Below are positions 1-8,232 of a DNA stretch of 37,500 bases, in pieces (the stretch's first letter is position 1; every line of letters begins with the position of its first letter). The notes beneath the pieces are model-generated. The model worked only from the letters and a program-made list of their open reading frames with translations, did no database searches and was not told the origin of the DNA. Origin of the DNA: Siansivirga zeaxanthinifaciens CC-SAMT-1 (GTDB lineage: Bacteria > Bacteroidota > Bacteroidia > Flavobacteriales > Flavobacteriaceae); contig NZ_CP007202.1 in the NCBI RefSeq assembly GCF_000941055.1, positions 75,001 through 112,500 on the forward strand, in the 5' to 3' direction. The translations under genes were made by a program, and so were the position numbers.

Positions 1-1737
1 AGCTTTATCGAATAAATCGCTAGAAAATGCTAATGTGTTTCTGGTGGTTAGTTCGGGTACATTTAATACACCGTTGGAGTCTTGTGCGTTTTGATATAAG
101 ATGGTATTGTGCAGAGAGAATTTACCAACTTTAATTTCGTTTTCTAATTTGGCTCTTAAATAATTAATTGTACCGGAATTTTGAAATGGGCTTATTTGTA
201 ATGTGGTTTGATCTTGTTTGAAGTAAACATAATCGGTTATAGCTGAATAATCGATATTAATATTTGCTAGCTTTTTGTAATTTAATTCGAATGCTAATTG
301 TTGGGTTTCTATATTACTAAATGAGTTTTGCCAATTGTAAGCTACATAATCGCTTTGATATAATAGTGTGTTGTAATTAGGGGCTTTGGAACTGTGATTT
401 ATTGTGGCATTGGCATAAATCTCGTCGTTTAATTTAAATGCTGCCTTGGCTTTTATGAAGTTACCATCGAAATCGCCTGAAATATTTAAACCGATTTCGC
501 CATTAAGGTCGAAACCTTTGTATTGTTTATGATATTTTCCGCCGGCAGCAAAAACATCGCCTTTTAATCTGTTGATTATTGTGTTTCCATTTAGCACAAC
601 CAACTTATCGTAACCATAATTAAAATTAGTATTACTTATATTAAACTGTAAATCGCCTAATATGTTATTGCTGTAATTTAATTGTAATTGGTTGTAGAAA
701 TTCTCTAGGGTTGCTCTGTCTTTTAATCGAGAATTTTTAAAAGCAGCACCAAAAAAGGCGCTAGAGGCTGTTTGATCGTATTGATAATATTTGTCTTCAA
801 AAGATATAACATGCCCAAAGCTTAAATGATTTTTTGCAACAGAATCGTTTTGTTTTACCAAACTGTAGGAATGCTCTAAATGAAAACGCTTACCTCTTAG
901 CATGCTTTCTGCATTTTCAAATTGGACTTCAAAAATAGATCGATCTAAAAACTCTGGATCGCCTGTTTCGAAATTTGGTATAAACGAATCTAAAATCCCA
1001 CCGTTTTCTTGGTTTAATATATCTTGAGCAACTATATGCCCTCTCGCATTATAGCGCTTGTTTTTTGTTTGATAGTTACTGGTAAACCTGAAATTTCCTG
1101 TGCTCGCCAAAATGTGTTGGTATTTTCCTAAAGACCTGAGTCCTTTGTAGGCTATTGAAAAGTTAAATTGAGGCGATGTGTTTATGGTGAAAAATGAATC
1201 TGCCAATTGACCTTGCTCGAAAGCCGATTTAAACACCAACTCGGTTAATGGTGTTGGAACACGATAATAGCTAATATCTTCAATCTCCATATAATTAAAA
1301 TGCTTTGCTAGTGCACCAAAATTGGGCATTAAACTGGTATTTTGAAAATTATATGTGAGACTGTTATAAGTTTGCCCCATGTTTGAGAAAGGCATTAAAC
1401 CAAACCCATCTCTTCTTAAATAATTAAATTTATACTCTTTTTGAATCGTTAAAGTCGTATCGACATAAGTTGTATCGTTAGTGAAAGATATTATTTTGTA
1501 ATCTTGAATTTTGGGTTTATCTATTAAATTTTTAACCGCTCTACCCAGTGAATCTTTACTAACAACATCACCTATACCTAACTCTCGACTTAATCTACTC
1601 GGCTTTTTTTGAGCTGAAACCGTTTGAATTGCTAACATTATTAAAACCAAAACAATTTTGTACAGGTGTCTATGATATTTTAAACTTTGTTTTGTTAATG
1701 TTGTTTGCATTTTAAAGATTTCTTTAAATAACCTCAT
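1..1737 (-). CDS. Putative outer-membrane porin (Porin_10-like), 5' part only
   Basis: This is an open frame of 579 codons with no stop before the left edge, so the C-terminus lies outside the window. The start is ATG at 1737; a second in-frame ATG at 1710 is possible. The protein begins with a basic stretch, then a hydrophobic core (IVLVLIMLAIQTVSA) and a likely signal-peptidase site before QKKPS near residue 43. The mature part contains LRRDGFGLMPFSNMGQTYN and long alternating polar/apolar segments rich in Asn, Tyr and Phe, as expected for outer-membrane beta-strands. This matches the Bacteroidota 'putative porin' family (Porin_10-like). A TonB-dependent receptor is less likely because I see no plug domain or TonB box. 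It is divergent from rnhB, and a TACTTTTG box lies 25 bases upstream. The substrate is unknown. Confidence 0.75.
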   Translation of the reverse strand, partial: MRLFKEIFKMQTTLTKQSLKYHRHLYKIVLVLIMLAIQTVSAQKKPSRLSRELGIGDVVSKDSLGRAVKNLIDKPKIQDYKIISFTNDTTYVDTTLTIQKEYKFNYLRRDGFGLMPFSNMGQTYNSLTYNFQNTSLMPNFGALAKHFNYMEIEDISYYRVPTPLTELVFKSAFEQGQLADSFFTINTSPQFNFSIAYKGLRSLGKYQHILASTGNFRFTSNYQTKNKRYNARGHIVAQDILNQENGGILDSFIPNFETGDPEFLDRSIFEVQFENAESMLRGKRFHLEHSYSLVKQNDSVAKNHLSFGHVISFEDKYYQYDQTASSAFFGAAFKNSRLKDRATLENFYNQLQLNYSNNILGDLQFNISNTNFNYGYDKLVVLNGNTIINRLKGDVFAAGGKYHKQYKGFDLNGEIGLNISGDFDGNFIKAKAAFKLNDEIYANATINHSSKAPNYNTLLYQSDYVAYNWQNSFSNIETQQLAFELNYKKLANINIDYSAITDYVYFKQDQTTLQISPFQNSGTINYLRAKLENEIKVGKFSLHNTILYQNAQDSNGVLNVPELTTRNTLAFSSDLFDKA

Positions 1738-1762
1738 AAATTGTGTTATAAATTTTCGGGAA

Positions 1763-1770
1763 CAAAAGTA
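1763..1770 (-). promoter_or_regulatory. -7 box of porin promoter
   Basis: Read on the minus strand this is TACTTTTG, a full match to the Bacteroidota TAnnTTTG -7 element, 25 bases before the porin ATG at 1737. The -33 element is poor (TTTC near 1787-1790, with a 16-base spacer). The short leader it implies supports the start at 1737 or 1710. Confidence 0.45.
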
Positions 1771-1811
1771 ATTATTTGAACGTAACGAAAGGAGAAATAT
1801 TTTAAATATCA

Positions 1812-1835
1812 AAAGCCAACAGAAATGTTGGCTTT
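1812..1835. other. Perfect 10-bp hairpin with GAAA tetraloop in divergent intergenic region
   Basis: AAAGCCAACA (1812-1821) pairs perfectly with TGTTGGCTTT (1826-1835) around a GAAA loop. On the plus strand a T6 run (1844-1849) follows after eight bases; on the minus strand only TTTT follows. It resembles an intrinsic terminator but lies between two divergent genes, so no annotated transcript obviously ends here. The rest of 1738-2024 is AT-rich, with no ORF or tRNA that I can see. Confidence 0.6.
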
Positions 1836-1999
1836 CGGGAGCGTTTTTTATATTAAAAAACAATATTTAAATTATTTGAATTAGTCTTACACAAACTTGG
1901 CGAAATTATTTGATTTTACCAAACCTTTGCAAACATTTGTTAATAGACTTTTCAAAAAAAGCCAACGTGCTATTCTAGTGAAAATTCATTTAATATTAA

Positions 2000-2007
2000 T
2001 AAATTTG
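2000..2007 (+). promoter_or_regulatory. -7 box of rnhB promoter
   Basis: TAAATTTG matches the Bacteroidota -7 consensus TAnnTTTG and ends 17 bases before the rnhB ATG at 2025. No convincing -33 TTTG is visible at the usual spacing. Confidence 0.4.
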
Positions 2008-2024
2008 AAGGTTAAGAATTTGAA

Positions 2025-2624
2025 ATGCTCCTAAAACAATTTAGCGATTTTAATTTAGAATGTGGTACAGACGAAGCTGGCCGAGGATGTTTGGCAGGAC
2101 CTGTTACCGCAGCTGCCGTTATGCTGCCTTTAAATTTTGAAAATACGGTGCTAACAGATTCGAAAAAATTAAGTGAAACAAAAAGAGATTTACTAAAACC
2201 CGTAATTGAATCTGAAGCTCTTACTTTTGGTGTTACACATATTTTTGAAGATGAAATAGACCAGATTAACATTCTTAACGCTTCCATTTTGGCGATGCAA
2301 AAATCGATTGCCAAACTAAATCCGTTACCAGAATTTATAATTATTGATGGTAATAAATTTAAGCCCTACAAAAACATTCCATACCAAACCATTGTAAAAG
2401 GTGATAGCAAATACCTTAGTATTGCCGCTGCATCGGTACTAGCAAAAACATACAGAGATGAATTCATGAATAAAATACATGAAGAATTCCCTATGTACAA
2501 CTGGAAAAAAAATAAAGGATACCCTACCAAAGAGCATCGCGAAGCCATTAAAACCTATGGCCCTTGCAAATACCACAGAAAATCCTTTCGCTTGTTACCA
2601 GAACAACTTGAATTCGAGTTCTAA
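2025..2624 (+). CDS. rnhB: Ribonuclease HII
   Basis: RNase HII cuts the RNA strand of RNA-DNA hybrids in the cytoplasm and removes single ribonucleotides from DNA. At 199 residues it has the normal family length. The metal-binding acidic residues are visible: D16 and E17 in TDEAGRG, D108 in IIIDGNKF and D127 in KGDSKY. The family motifs DSKKLS (45-50) and [13 protein letters not shown] (133-145) are intact. The ATG at 2025 sits just upstream of the first conserved strand, and a TAAATTTG box precedes it. The next gene begins 66 bases downstream with its own -7-like box, so co-transcription is possible but not required. Confidence 0.97.
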   Translation: MLLKQFSDFNLECGTDEAGRGCLAGPVTAAAVMLPLNFENTVLTDSKKLSETKRDLLKPVIESEALTFGVTHIFEDEIDQINILNASILAMQKSIAKLNPLPEFIIIDGNKFKPYKNIPYQTIVKGDSKYLSIAAASVLAKTYRDEFMNKIHEEFPMYNWKKNKGYPTKEHREAIKTYGPCKYHRKSFRLLPEQLEFEF

Positions 2625-2664
2625 GTTTGCCTAAATTTTACTTATTAATAAATGTAAAAATATG

Positions 2665-2672
2665 TAGGTTTG
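2665..2672 (+). promoter_or_regulatory. -7 box before the propeller lipoprotein gene
   Basis: TAGGTTTG matches TAnnTTTG and ends 18 bases before the ATG at 2691. No -33 element is clear. Confidence 0.35.
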
Positions 2673-2690
2673 TAAAAATAAAAACCTGCT

Positions 2691-5120
2691 ATGAGATTTA
2701 TTTGTTTCGCATTACTTACAATACTAGCTTTTAGTTGTTCAAACTCGAATACAGAACGCATTAATTTAATAGATTTTGTTCCAGAAAACAGTTCGGTAAT
2801 TGTTAAAACAACTAACGTTGAAACTTTAAAAAGCAGTTTAAACAATAGCGATTTCCTTCAAAAATTCACTAATGCACCAGGAACAAAACTTTTAAAAACG
2901 CAATTAAAAAATTTATCGTTAATAAAATCTAAAGGCGATTTACTACTTTGTTTTTCTAAGGATAATAAAGACAGTTTGCAATACACCCTCATTACAAAAT
3001 ACCAAACTGATTTATTTAAAAGAGATTCCTTAAAAAATTACATGGAGGAAACTTTAAAAACCGATGAAGCGACCATTACAAAATCTACTTTCGAAAAAAC
3101 TGTTTTTTATAGTGCTGTTATAGACAGTACTTTCTTGGTGTCTTCATCAAAAACAATTATTGAAGCTGCTTTTTCTAATAGTAATAAGGATGCCGAATTA
3201 AATAAAATTTTTCAAACAACAAGTAACGACAAAACACTGTCTATAATAATAAAAGCTGATAATCCTTTTGTTAAAAGCCTGTTTAAAGAAAAATCGTTAA
3301 ATCTTAAAACATTTACAAGTTATATTGCTTTAGATGCCGAAATTAATCAGAATGAATTTGTTTTTGATGGAATTACAACCGCTACCGATTCTACAAAAAG
3401 TATTATTAATGTTTTTAAAAATACGATTCCACAAGAAAATCAAATTCAAAAGGTGGTTCCTTCTAACAGTGATGGTTTTTTAAGTTTTACGTTTAATGAT
3501 TTTGAAATACTCAAAACCAATTTAAATGCCTTCAAAAAGAGAGATTCATTAGAAGCTAATTTAAATTTGTTTAGCAACATTACTGAAGTAGGTGTGCTGT
3601 ATCAGGATAAAAACCGAGCTATAATTTTAAACTCCATAGATGTTATTGAAACCGAAGACGCCATTTCTAATGAGCAAACTATTCTGGAAACTTTCCGACA
3701 GGTAAACATTTATAATTTTAGTGAACCTCATTTATTTAAGGACACCTTTTATCCTTTAGTGACTTTTGAAAATGCCAATAAATACTGTGTTTTAGACAAT
3801 TATTTTGTTTTTAGTGATACTATTGAAATATTACAAAACGTAATTTCAAACTACCAAAACCAAACAACTATTAACGAAACCGATGCTTTCAACAATATTA
3901 AAGGTAATTTGAGCAATGCTGCTTCGATGCTTTTGGTTGCAAATCCAACGACTTTAAACACTATTATAAACTCAAATTTTAACGCCCCTTTAAATTTGAA
4001 TCTAGACTTTTATAACACCTCGGCCGTGCAATTTATATACGATGGTTATTTTGCTCATATACATGGCATCATCAAGAAAAATAAGGTTAAAGCAGTTAAA
4101 AATGCTATTACAGAAATTTTAAACATAAAACTAGACAGCGATATACTTAACAATCCACAATTGGTAACCAATCATATAACTAATGAAAAAGAGATTGTTG
4201 TTCAGGATATAAAAAACAACCTGTATTTAATTTCAAATAAGGGTAAAGTGCTTTGGAAAAAACAAATTAATGCTCCAATTCTTGGAGAAATTAGTCAAAT
4301 TGACATCTACAAAAATGGTAGGCTTCAATTGGCTTTTGCTACACCAAATGCTATTTTTGTAATTGATAGAAATGGCAATGATGTTGCTCCTTTTCCATTA
4401 CAATTTAAAGATAATGTTACCCAGCCACTATCGGTTTTCGATTACGATAAAAACAAAAACTACCGCCTTTTGCTTACCCAAGAAAATTCAACATTAATGT
4501 ACGACACAAGTGGTAAAATTGTAAAAGGATATAGTTTTAAGGCCGATAGTAAAATTATTAGTCAGCCAAAACATTTTAGAATTGGCAGTAAAGATTATAT
4601 TGTTTTAAAAACCGCTAATAAAGTTCATATTTTAGACAGAACAGGCAAAACAAGAGTCACTCCTAAAGCATCTTACTCCTACTCCAGCGAGCCCATATTT
4701 TTACATAACAATTTATTTACAACTACAGGCATTCAAGGCGATATAATAAGCATAGAGGCTTCGGGAAATACCGCTTCAAAAAAAATAAATCTCCCAGAAA
4801 AACATCATATAACTGCTTCGAGCAAAACTTTAGTAACACTTGGAGAAAACAAATTAACTATAAAAGGGAAAACTATCGAACTGGATTATGGTAATTATAC
4901 AAAACCAGAACTTTTCTACATAAAGGACAAAAATTATGTGGCCCTAACAGATTTACAAACTCAAAAAGTATATATTTTCGATAGTCTTGGGCAACTTCTT
5001 CCTAATTTTCCTGTATATGGAACCTCGGTTATTGCACTAGACCAAATAAATAAAGACCAGGATTTAGAGTTTATCACTAAAGGAGAAAGTAATTCAATTT
5101 TAATTTATCAAATTAACTAA
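2691..5120 (+). CDS. Large lipoprotein with C-terminal beta-propeller, function unknown
   Basis: This 809-residue protein starts with a lipoprotein signal ending in LAFSC (Cys16), so it should be anchored in the envelope. Residues about 25-480 form a region I do not recognise, starting INLIDFVPENSSVIVKT and resembling DUF3352-type extracytoplasmic proteins in which copies of 'NSS..IKT' and 'F.F.D' strands recur. From about residue 503 the sequence changes to propeller-like repeats: NNLYLISNKGKVLWKKQI, then NAIFVIDRNGN, STLMYDTSGKIVKG, KVHILDRTGK and KVYIFDSLGQLLPNFP. These are typical blades of a PQQ-like/WD-type propeller. There are no catalytic motifs that I can name. It sits between rnhB and a nucleoid-associated protein gene (38-base gap), which gives no functional hint. 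A scaffolding or binding role is a guess. Confidence 0.7.
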   Translation: MRFICFALLTILAFSCSNSNTERINLIDFVPENSSVIVKTTNVETLKSSLNNSDFLQKFTNAPGTKLLKTQLKNLSLIKSKGDLLLCFSKDNKDSLQYTLITKYQTDLFKRDSLKNYMEETLKTDEATITKSTFEKTVFYSAVIDSTFLVSSSKTIIEAAFSNSNKDAELNKIFQTTSNDKTLSIIIKADNPFVKSLFKEKSLNLKTFTSYIALDAEINQNEFVFDGITTATDSTKSIINVFKNTIPQENQIQKVVPSNSDGFLSFTFNDFEILKTNLNAFKKRDSLEANLNLFSNITEVGVLYQDKNRAIILNSIDVIETEDAISNEQTILETFRQVNIYNFSEPHLFKDTFYPLVTFENANKYCVLDNYFVFSDTIEILQNVISNYQNQTTINETDAFNNIKGNLSNAASMLLVANPTTLNTIINSNFNAPLNLNLDFYNTSAVQFIYDGYFAHIHGIIKKNKVKAVKNAITEILNIKLDSDILNNPQLVTNHITNEKEIVVQDIKNNLYLISNKGKVLWKKQINAPILGEISQIDIYKNGRLQLAFATPNAIFVIDRNGNDVAPFPLQFKDNVTQPLSVFDYDKNKNYRLLLTQENSTLMYDTSGKIVKGYSFKADSKIISQPKHFRIGSKDYIVLKTANKVHILDRTGKTRVTPKASYSYSSEPIFLHNNLFTTTGIQGDIISIEASGNTASKKINLPEKHHITASSKTLVTLGENKLTIKGKTIELDYGNYTKPELFYIKDKNYVALTDLQTQKVYIFDSLGQLLPNFPVYGTSVIALDQINKDQDLEFITKGESNSILIYQIN

Positions 5121-5158
5121 AGCGGTAAAATTTAACTTTACACTTTTAAAAACAAATC

Positions 5159-6208
5159 ATGATTACACGCAAAAATGCTTCAATCTCGAAATTCATAATT
5201 CACAAAGTTGGAAATAAATTTAACGACACTAAAAATGCTTTTTCAGAAAAATTAGTCGATTTCGACGAACCAAGTTACGAGTTAATGTTGCCGTTTTTAC
5301 TTAGGCCTTTTGGAAGTTTGGTACAAAGCTACAGATTTAATCATCATGCCGATATTTCATTAAACGAAATAAACAGTTATAGCACTCAAATATTTAATGA
5401 CGAAGAGGCTTTTATTGAAGTTTCAAAACATATAGTAACTCATTTATACGAACAATCAACCTCTGCAAATATTAAAACAGGTGATGTTTTAGTTGTTATG
5501 TTTGAAGGTATTGAGTTTAACGAAATTACTACCAACGCACTGGGTATCTTTAAAATTGAAAATAAAGTTAATTTCTTTCAAACCTATCTTGAAAATAATA
5601 GTTACGATGTTTTAGTACAAAAAGGTATTAGTTCTAAAAAAGTTGATAAAGGCTGCTTAATTCTAAACCAAAGCGATAACGAAGGGCAAATTGTTTTAAG
5701 TGTAGACAATAACAGCTACGATGCTCAATATTGGCTTAACCAGTTTTTAAATATTAAATATGCAGACGATGCGAACAATCATACGCATCAATACATAGAA
5801 CTATGCAAAGAATTTTCTGAAGAGATAATAAAATCGACTTATGGGGCGCACGAACACAATAATTTTCTAGCTAAAACCATCGATTTTTTTAAAGAAAATG
5901 AAGTTGTTAATGTAGAGCGTTTTAAAGATGAAGTCTTTGAAGAAGACAAACACAAAACCCTATTCGATGATTATAAAAAAACCTTCGAAGACGAGCAAAA
6001 CATAGTTATTAGAAACCAATTTGATATTGCCGAGAGTGTAGTAAACAAAGACAAGAAAAAAATAAAAACCGATATTAAACTTGATACGCATATTCAAATT
6101 AAATTAGATATAGATGCGCCCGATGCTTCGGCAGAATATTTAGAGCGTGGTTACGACGACGAAAAGAAAATGCATTATTATAAGGTGTTTTTTAATGCGG
6201 AATCCTAA
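5159..6208 (+). CDS. Nucleoid-associated protein, NdpA/YejK family
   Basis: This 349-residue soluble protein has no signal peptide. The N-terminus (SKFIIHKVGNKFNDTKNAF, then LLRPFGSLVQSYRF) and the segment GDVLVVMFEGIEFNEI, followed by ALGIFKIENK, fit the 37-kDa nucleoid-associated protein family (NdpA/YejK, PF04245). Members bind the nucleoid; their molecular role is poorly defined. The C-terminal third is strongly charged (ERFKDEVFEEDKHK). The gene follows the propeller lipoprotein after 38 bases, with a near-consensus TAACTTTA upstream. It converges on the GLPGLI gene across a short gap (6209-6292) holding only a weak GAATAA/TTATTC inverted repeat. Confidence 0.85.
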   Translation: MITRKNASISKFIIHKVGNKFNDTKNAFSEKLVDFDEPSYELMLPFLLRPFGSLVQSYRFNHHADISLNEINSYSTQIFNDEEAFIEVSKHIVTHLYEQSTSANIKTGDVLVVMFEGIEFNEITTNALGIFKIENKVNFFQTYLENNSYDVLVQKGISSKKVDKGCLILNQSDNEGQIVLSVDNNSYDAQYWLNQFLNIKYADDANNHTHQYIELCKEFSEEIIKSTYGAHEHNNFLAKTIDFFKENEVVNVERFKDEVFEEDKHKTLFDDYKKTFEDEQNIVIRNQFDIAESVVNKDKKKIKTDIKLDTHIQIKLDIDAPDASAEYLERGYDDEKKMHYYKVFFNAES

Positions 6209-6292
6209 TTTAGAGTTCTAAAAATTATAAATATTTTTTTTGAATAATTTTTATTCGATTAAAACAAATACTCTTTTAACAAAAAAACAGAT

Positions 6293-7129
6293 TTAATAGC
6301 GTCTTCTACCCCTATTATCTCGCATTTCTTGCATTTTTTTAGTAATGGTTTGTTTATATTCGTTTTTTGTAATTTCCTTTCCTTTGTTGGGAGCTTCAAT
6401 TTGTATTTTTTCTTTGGTATTTAGAACAATTTTAGAACATAAAATAGTAGTATTTCCAGCACTTACTTCTAAAATTAACCCAGGAAGTCCCCAATATTCA
6501 GCTGGTCCGTGACTCACTGGTATTTGTAATGTATACCAAGCTTCAACTTCTGTAATTTGTATAGGTTTTTGACTAGTATCCGCTCCTGATTCTACTTTAT
6601 TATCGGTAGTATTATTTTCTAGCTCACTCCACGAAAACGAATACCATGTTAAATAAGCGGTTGGTATAGAAGCGGTGGCTTTAAAACACATGTATTGACC
6701 AATTTGTTTTGATTCGGTTCCCATAATCCATTCTATTGGCAGTAATTCATCTTTAACTAAAAACTGTTTCCCATAAAATTCCTGACTCTGTACTAAAAGG
6801 TTTTCCTTTATATTTTTATATTGCCTACCCGGAGCAAAAATTTTCCCCCAGGAATCTGTTGCACCTGAAATAGCATCTAATTTCTCTTCTTCATCAAACA
6901 AAGATTCTTGTTTATTAAAACTTAAAATATAGGTTTTTTCTAGTCTATTTCTTAAGCGTAAAAACATATCTTTTTTTTGTGCCTCAGTCATTTTAGAACC
7001 CCAAGATCCTAAATCCATTCTAGATTTCGACATATAATAAGCTTTTCCTTGAAAATCTTGAACATTTGGTGTTACAGATAATAACAATAAAAAACACAGC
7101 AGACTAACTTTAAACAAGATTGATTTCAT
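6293..7129 (-). CDS. GLPGLI family secreted protein
   Basis: This 278-residue protein carries the diagnostic GLPGLI motif at residues 214-219, inside EYWGLPGLILEVSAG, which defines the GLPGLI family (TIGR01200/PF09697) known mainly from Bacteroidota. An N-terminal hydrophobic stretch (LFKVSLLCFLLLLSVTP) is a signal peptide, so it is periplasmic or outer-membrane associated. The central part has the usual YILSFNKQESLF strand and the tail is basic and Arg-rich (RDNRGRRRY). No enzymatic role is established for the family. It lies downstream of lipB on the same strand but 105 bases away, so it probably has its own promoter. Confidence 0.92.
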   Translation of the reverse strand: MKSILFKVSLLCFLLLLSVTPNVQDFQGKAYYMSKSRMDLGSWGSKMTEAQKKDMFLRLRNRLEKTYILSFNKQESLFDEEEKLDAISGATDSWGKIFAPGRQYKNIKENLLVQSQEFYGKQFLVKDELLPIEWIMGTESKQIGQYMCFKATASIPTAYLTWYSFSWSELENNTTDNKVESGADTSQKPIQITEVEAWYTLQIPVSHGPAEYWGLPGLILEVSAGNTTILCSKIVLNTKEKIQIEAPNKGKEITKNEYKQTITKKMQEMRDNRGRRRY

Positions 7130-7234
7130 AGAATGAATATTTAGATATTTTGTTTAATAAATGTAATAAAATATTAAACATTTTGTTTCAATCATAAAAA
7201 TAAAAAATATAATTATCGTTTTTATTTACCTCTT

Positions 7235-7933
7235 TTAGAAAAACTTAGCTTCAAAAAGTATTGAAAAATGCTTCAGTAATTTTTCTTTTACCTCCTCCAT
7301 TGACACTTTTTCAACGCCAAGTTCCACATGTAATGAGGTCACAGCTTTTCCTCGAATACCACAAGGGATAATATTATCAAAGTAGCCTAAATCGGCATTA
7401 ATATTAAGAGCAAAACCGTGCATGGTTACCCAACGACTGGCACGAACACCCATGGCACAAATTTTACGGGCAAACGGCGTGCCTGCATCTAACCAAACTC
7501 CGGTCTCGCCATCACTACGTCCCGATTGTATTCCGTAATCATTTAAAGTTAGGATAATAACTTCTTCAAGAAATCGTAAATATTTATGAATATCGGTAAA
7601 GAAATTATCCAAATCCAAAATTGGATACCCAACAATTTGCCCAGGCCCATGGTAAGTTATGTCGCCGCCACGGTTAATTTTATAAAAAGTAGCATCTTTT
7701 TGAGTTAGTTGCTGCTCATTTAAAAGAAGATTAGACATATCGCCACTTTTTCCTAAGGTATAAACATGCGGATGCTCTACAAATAAGAAATAATTATTGG
7801 TTTTAAAATTAGTATTTTCTTGTCTATTTTTAATTTTAGCATCAACAATACCTTTAAATAATGTCTCCTGATAATCCCAGGTTTCTTTATAATCTTTTAA
7901 ACCTAAATCTTGTAGTTTTATGTCTTTATTCAT
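7235..7933 (-). CDS. lipB: Octanoyltransferase (lipoyl(octanoyl) transferase)
   Basis: LipB moves octanoyl from acyl carrier protein to the lipoyl domains of 2-oxoacid dehydrogenases and the glycine cleavage system, the first step of endogenous lipoate synthesis, in the cytoplasm. The length of 232 residues is normal. Visible motifs are RGGDITYHGPGQIVGYPILDL (88-108), the catalytic Lys157 in ARKICAMGVRASRW, the MHGFALNIN strand, and the nucleophile Cys191 in IIPCGI. The ATG at 7933 lies six bases from a perfect TAATTTTG box, suggesting an almost leaderless mRNA. Its partner lipA is not in the window. Confidence 0.97.
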   Translation of the reverse strand: MNKDIKLQDLGLKDYKETWDYQETLFKGIVDAKIKNRQENTNFKTNNYFLFVEHPHVYTLGKSGDMSNLLLNEQQLTQKDATFYKINRGGDITYHGPGQIVGYPILDLDNFFTDIHKYLRFLEEVIILTLNDYGIQSGRSDGETGVWLDAGTPFARKICAMGVRASRWVTMHGFALNINADLGYFDNIIPCGIRGKAVTSLHVELGVEKVSMEEVKEKLLKHFSILFEAKFF

Positions 7934-7939
7934 AGCCTA

Positions 7940-7947
7940 CAAAATTA
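7940..7947 (-). promoter_or_regulatory. -7 box of lipB promoter, close to the start codon
   Basis: On the minus strand this reads TAATTTTG, a full TAnnTTTG match, only six bases before the lipB ATG. Transcription would start at or next to the A of the start codon. No clear -33 box is seen. Confidence 0.45.
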
Positions 7948-7962
7948 CAATATTTTTATATT

Positions 7963-8121
7963 TTAACGGTTGGGATTGTTAAGAATAACCAGAGCTGCTA
8001 TAACGCCTGGAACCCAACCACAAAGCCAAAGTAAAAAAACGATTAAAATGGATCCGCAACCTTTACCAATAACTGATAATGGCGGACAAACGATTGCTAA
8101 TAAAACTCTCCAAAAACTCAT
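7963..8121 (-). CDS. YqaE/Pmp3 family membrane peptide (52 aa)
   Basis: This short gene encodes 52 residues starting MSFWRVLLAIVCPPLSVIGK and ending NNPNR, with a TAA stop at 7963-7965. Two hydrophobic helices (about 4-17 and 24-46) flank a Gly/Cys turn (GKGCGS). The pattern CPPLSV...GCGS..L..FLLWLCGWVPGVIAAL is that of the YqaE/Pmp3 proteolipid family (PF01679), small inner-membrane proteins linked in other organisms to salt and membrane-potential stress. It lies 29 bases upstream of lipB on the same strand. Identification is by motif only, but codon-by-codon agreement over the whole peptide makes a chance ORF very unlikely. Confidence 0.88.
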   Translation of the reverse strand: MSFWRVLLAIVCPPLSVIGKGCGSILIVFLLWLCGWVPGVIAALVILNNPNR

Positions 8122-8232
8122 TTTAATTTAATTATTATTTGATTGATTACTAATACTTGACGTTATCTATTAATTTTTGTTACAACACAACATCTTATTT
8201 CATTTTTTAATAAATAATAGTAGTTTAGTAGC

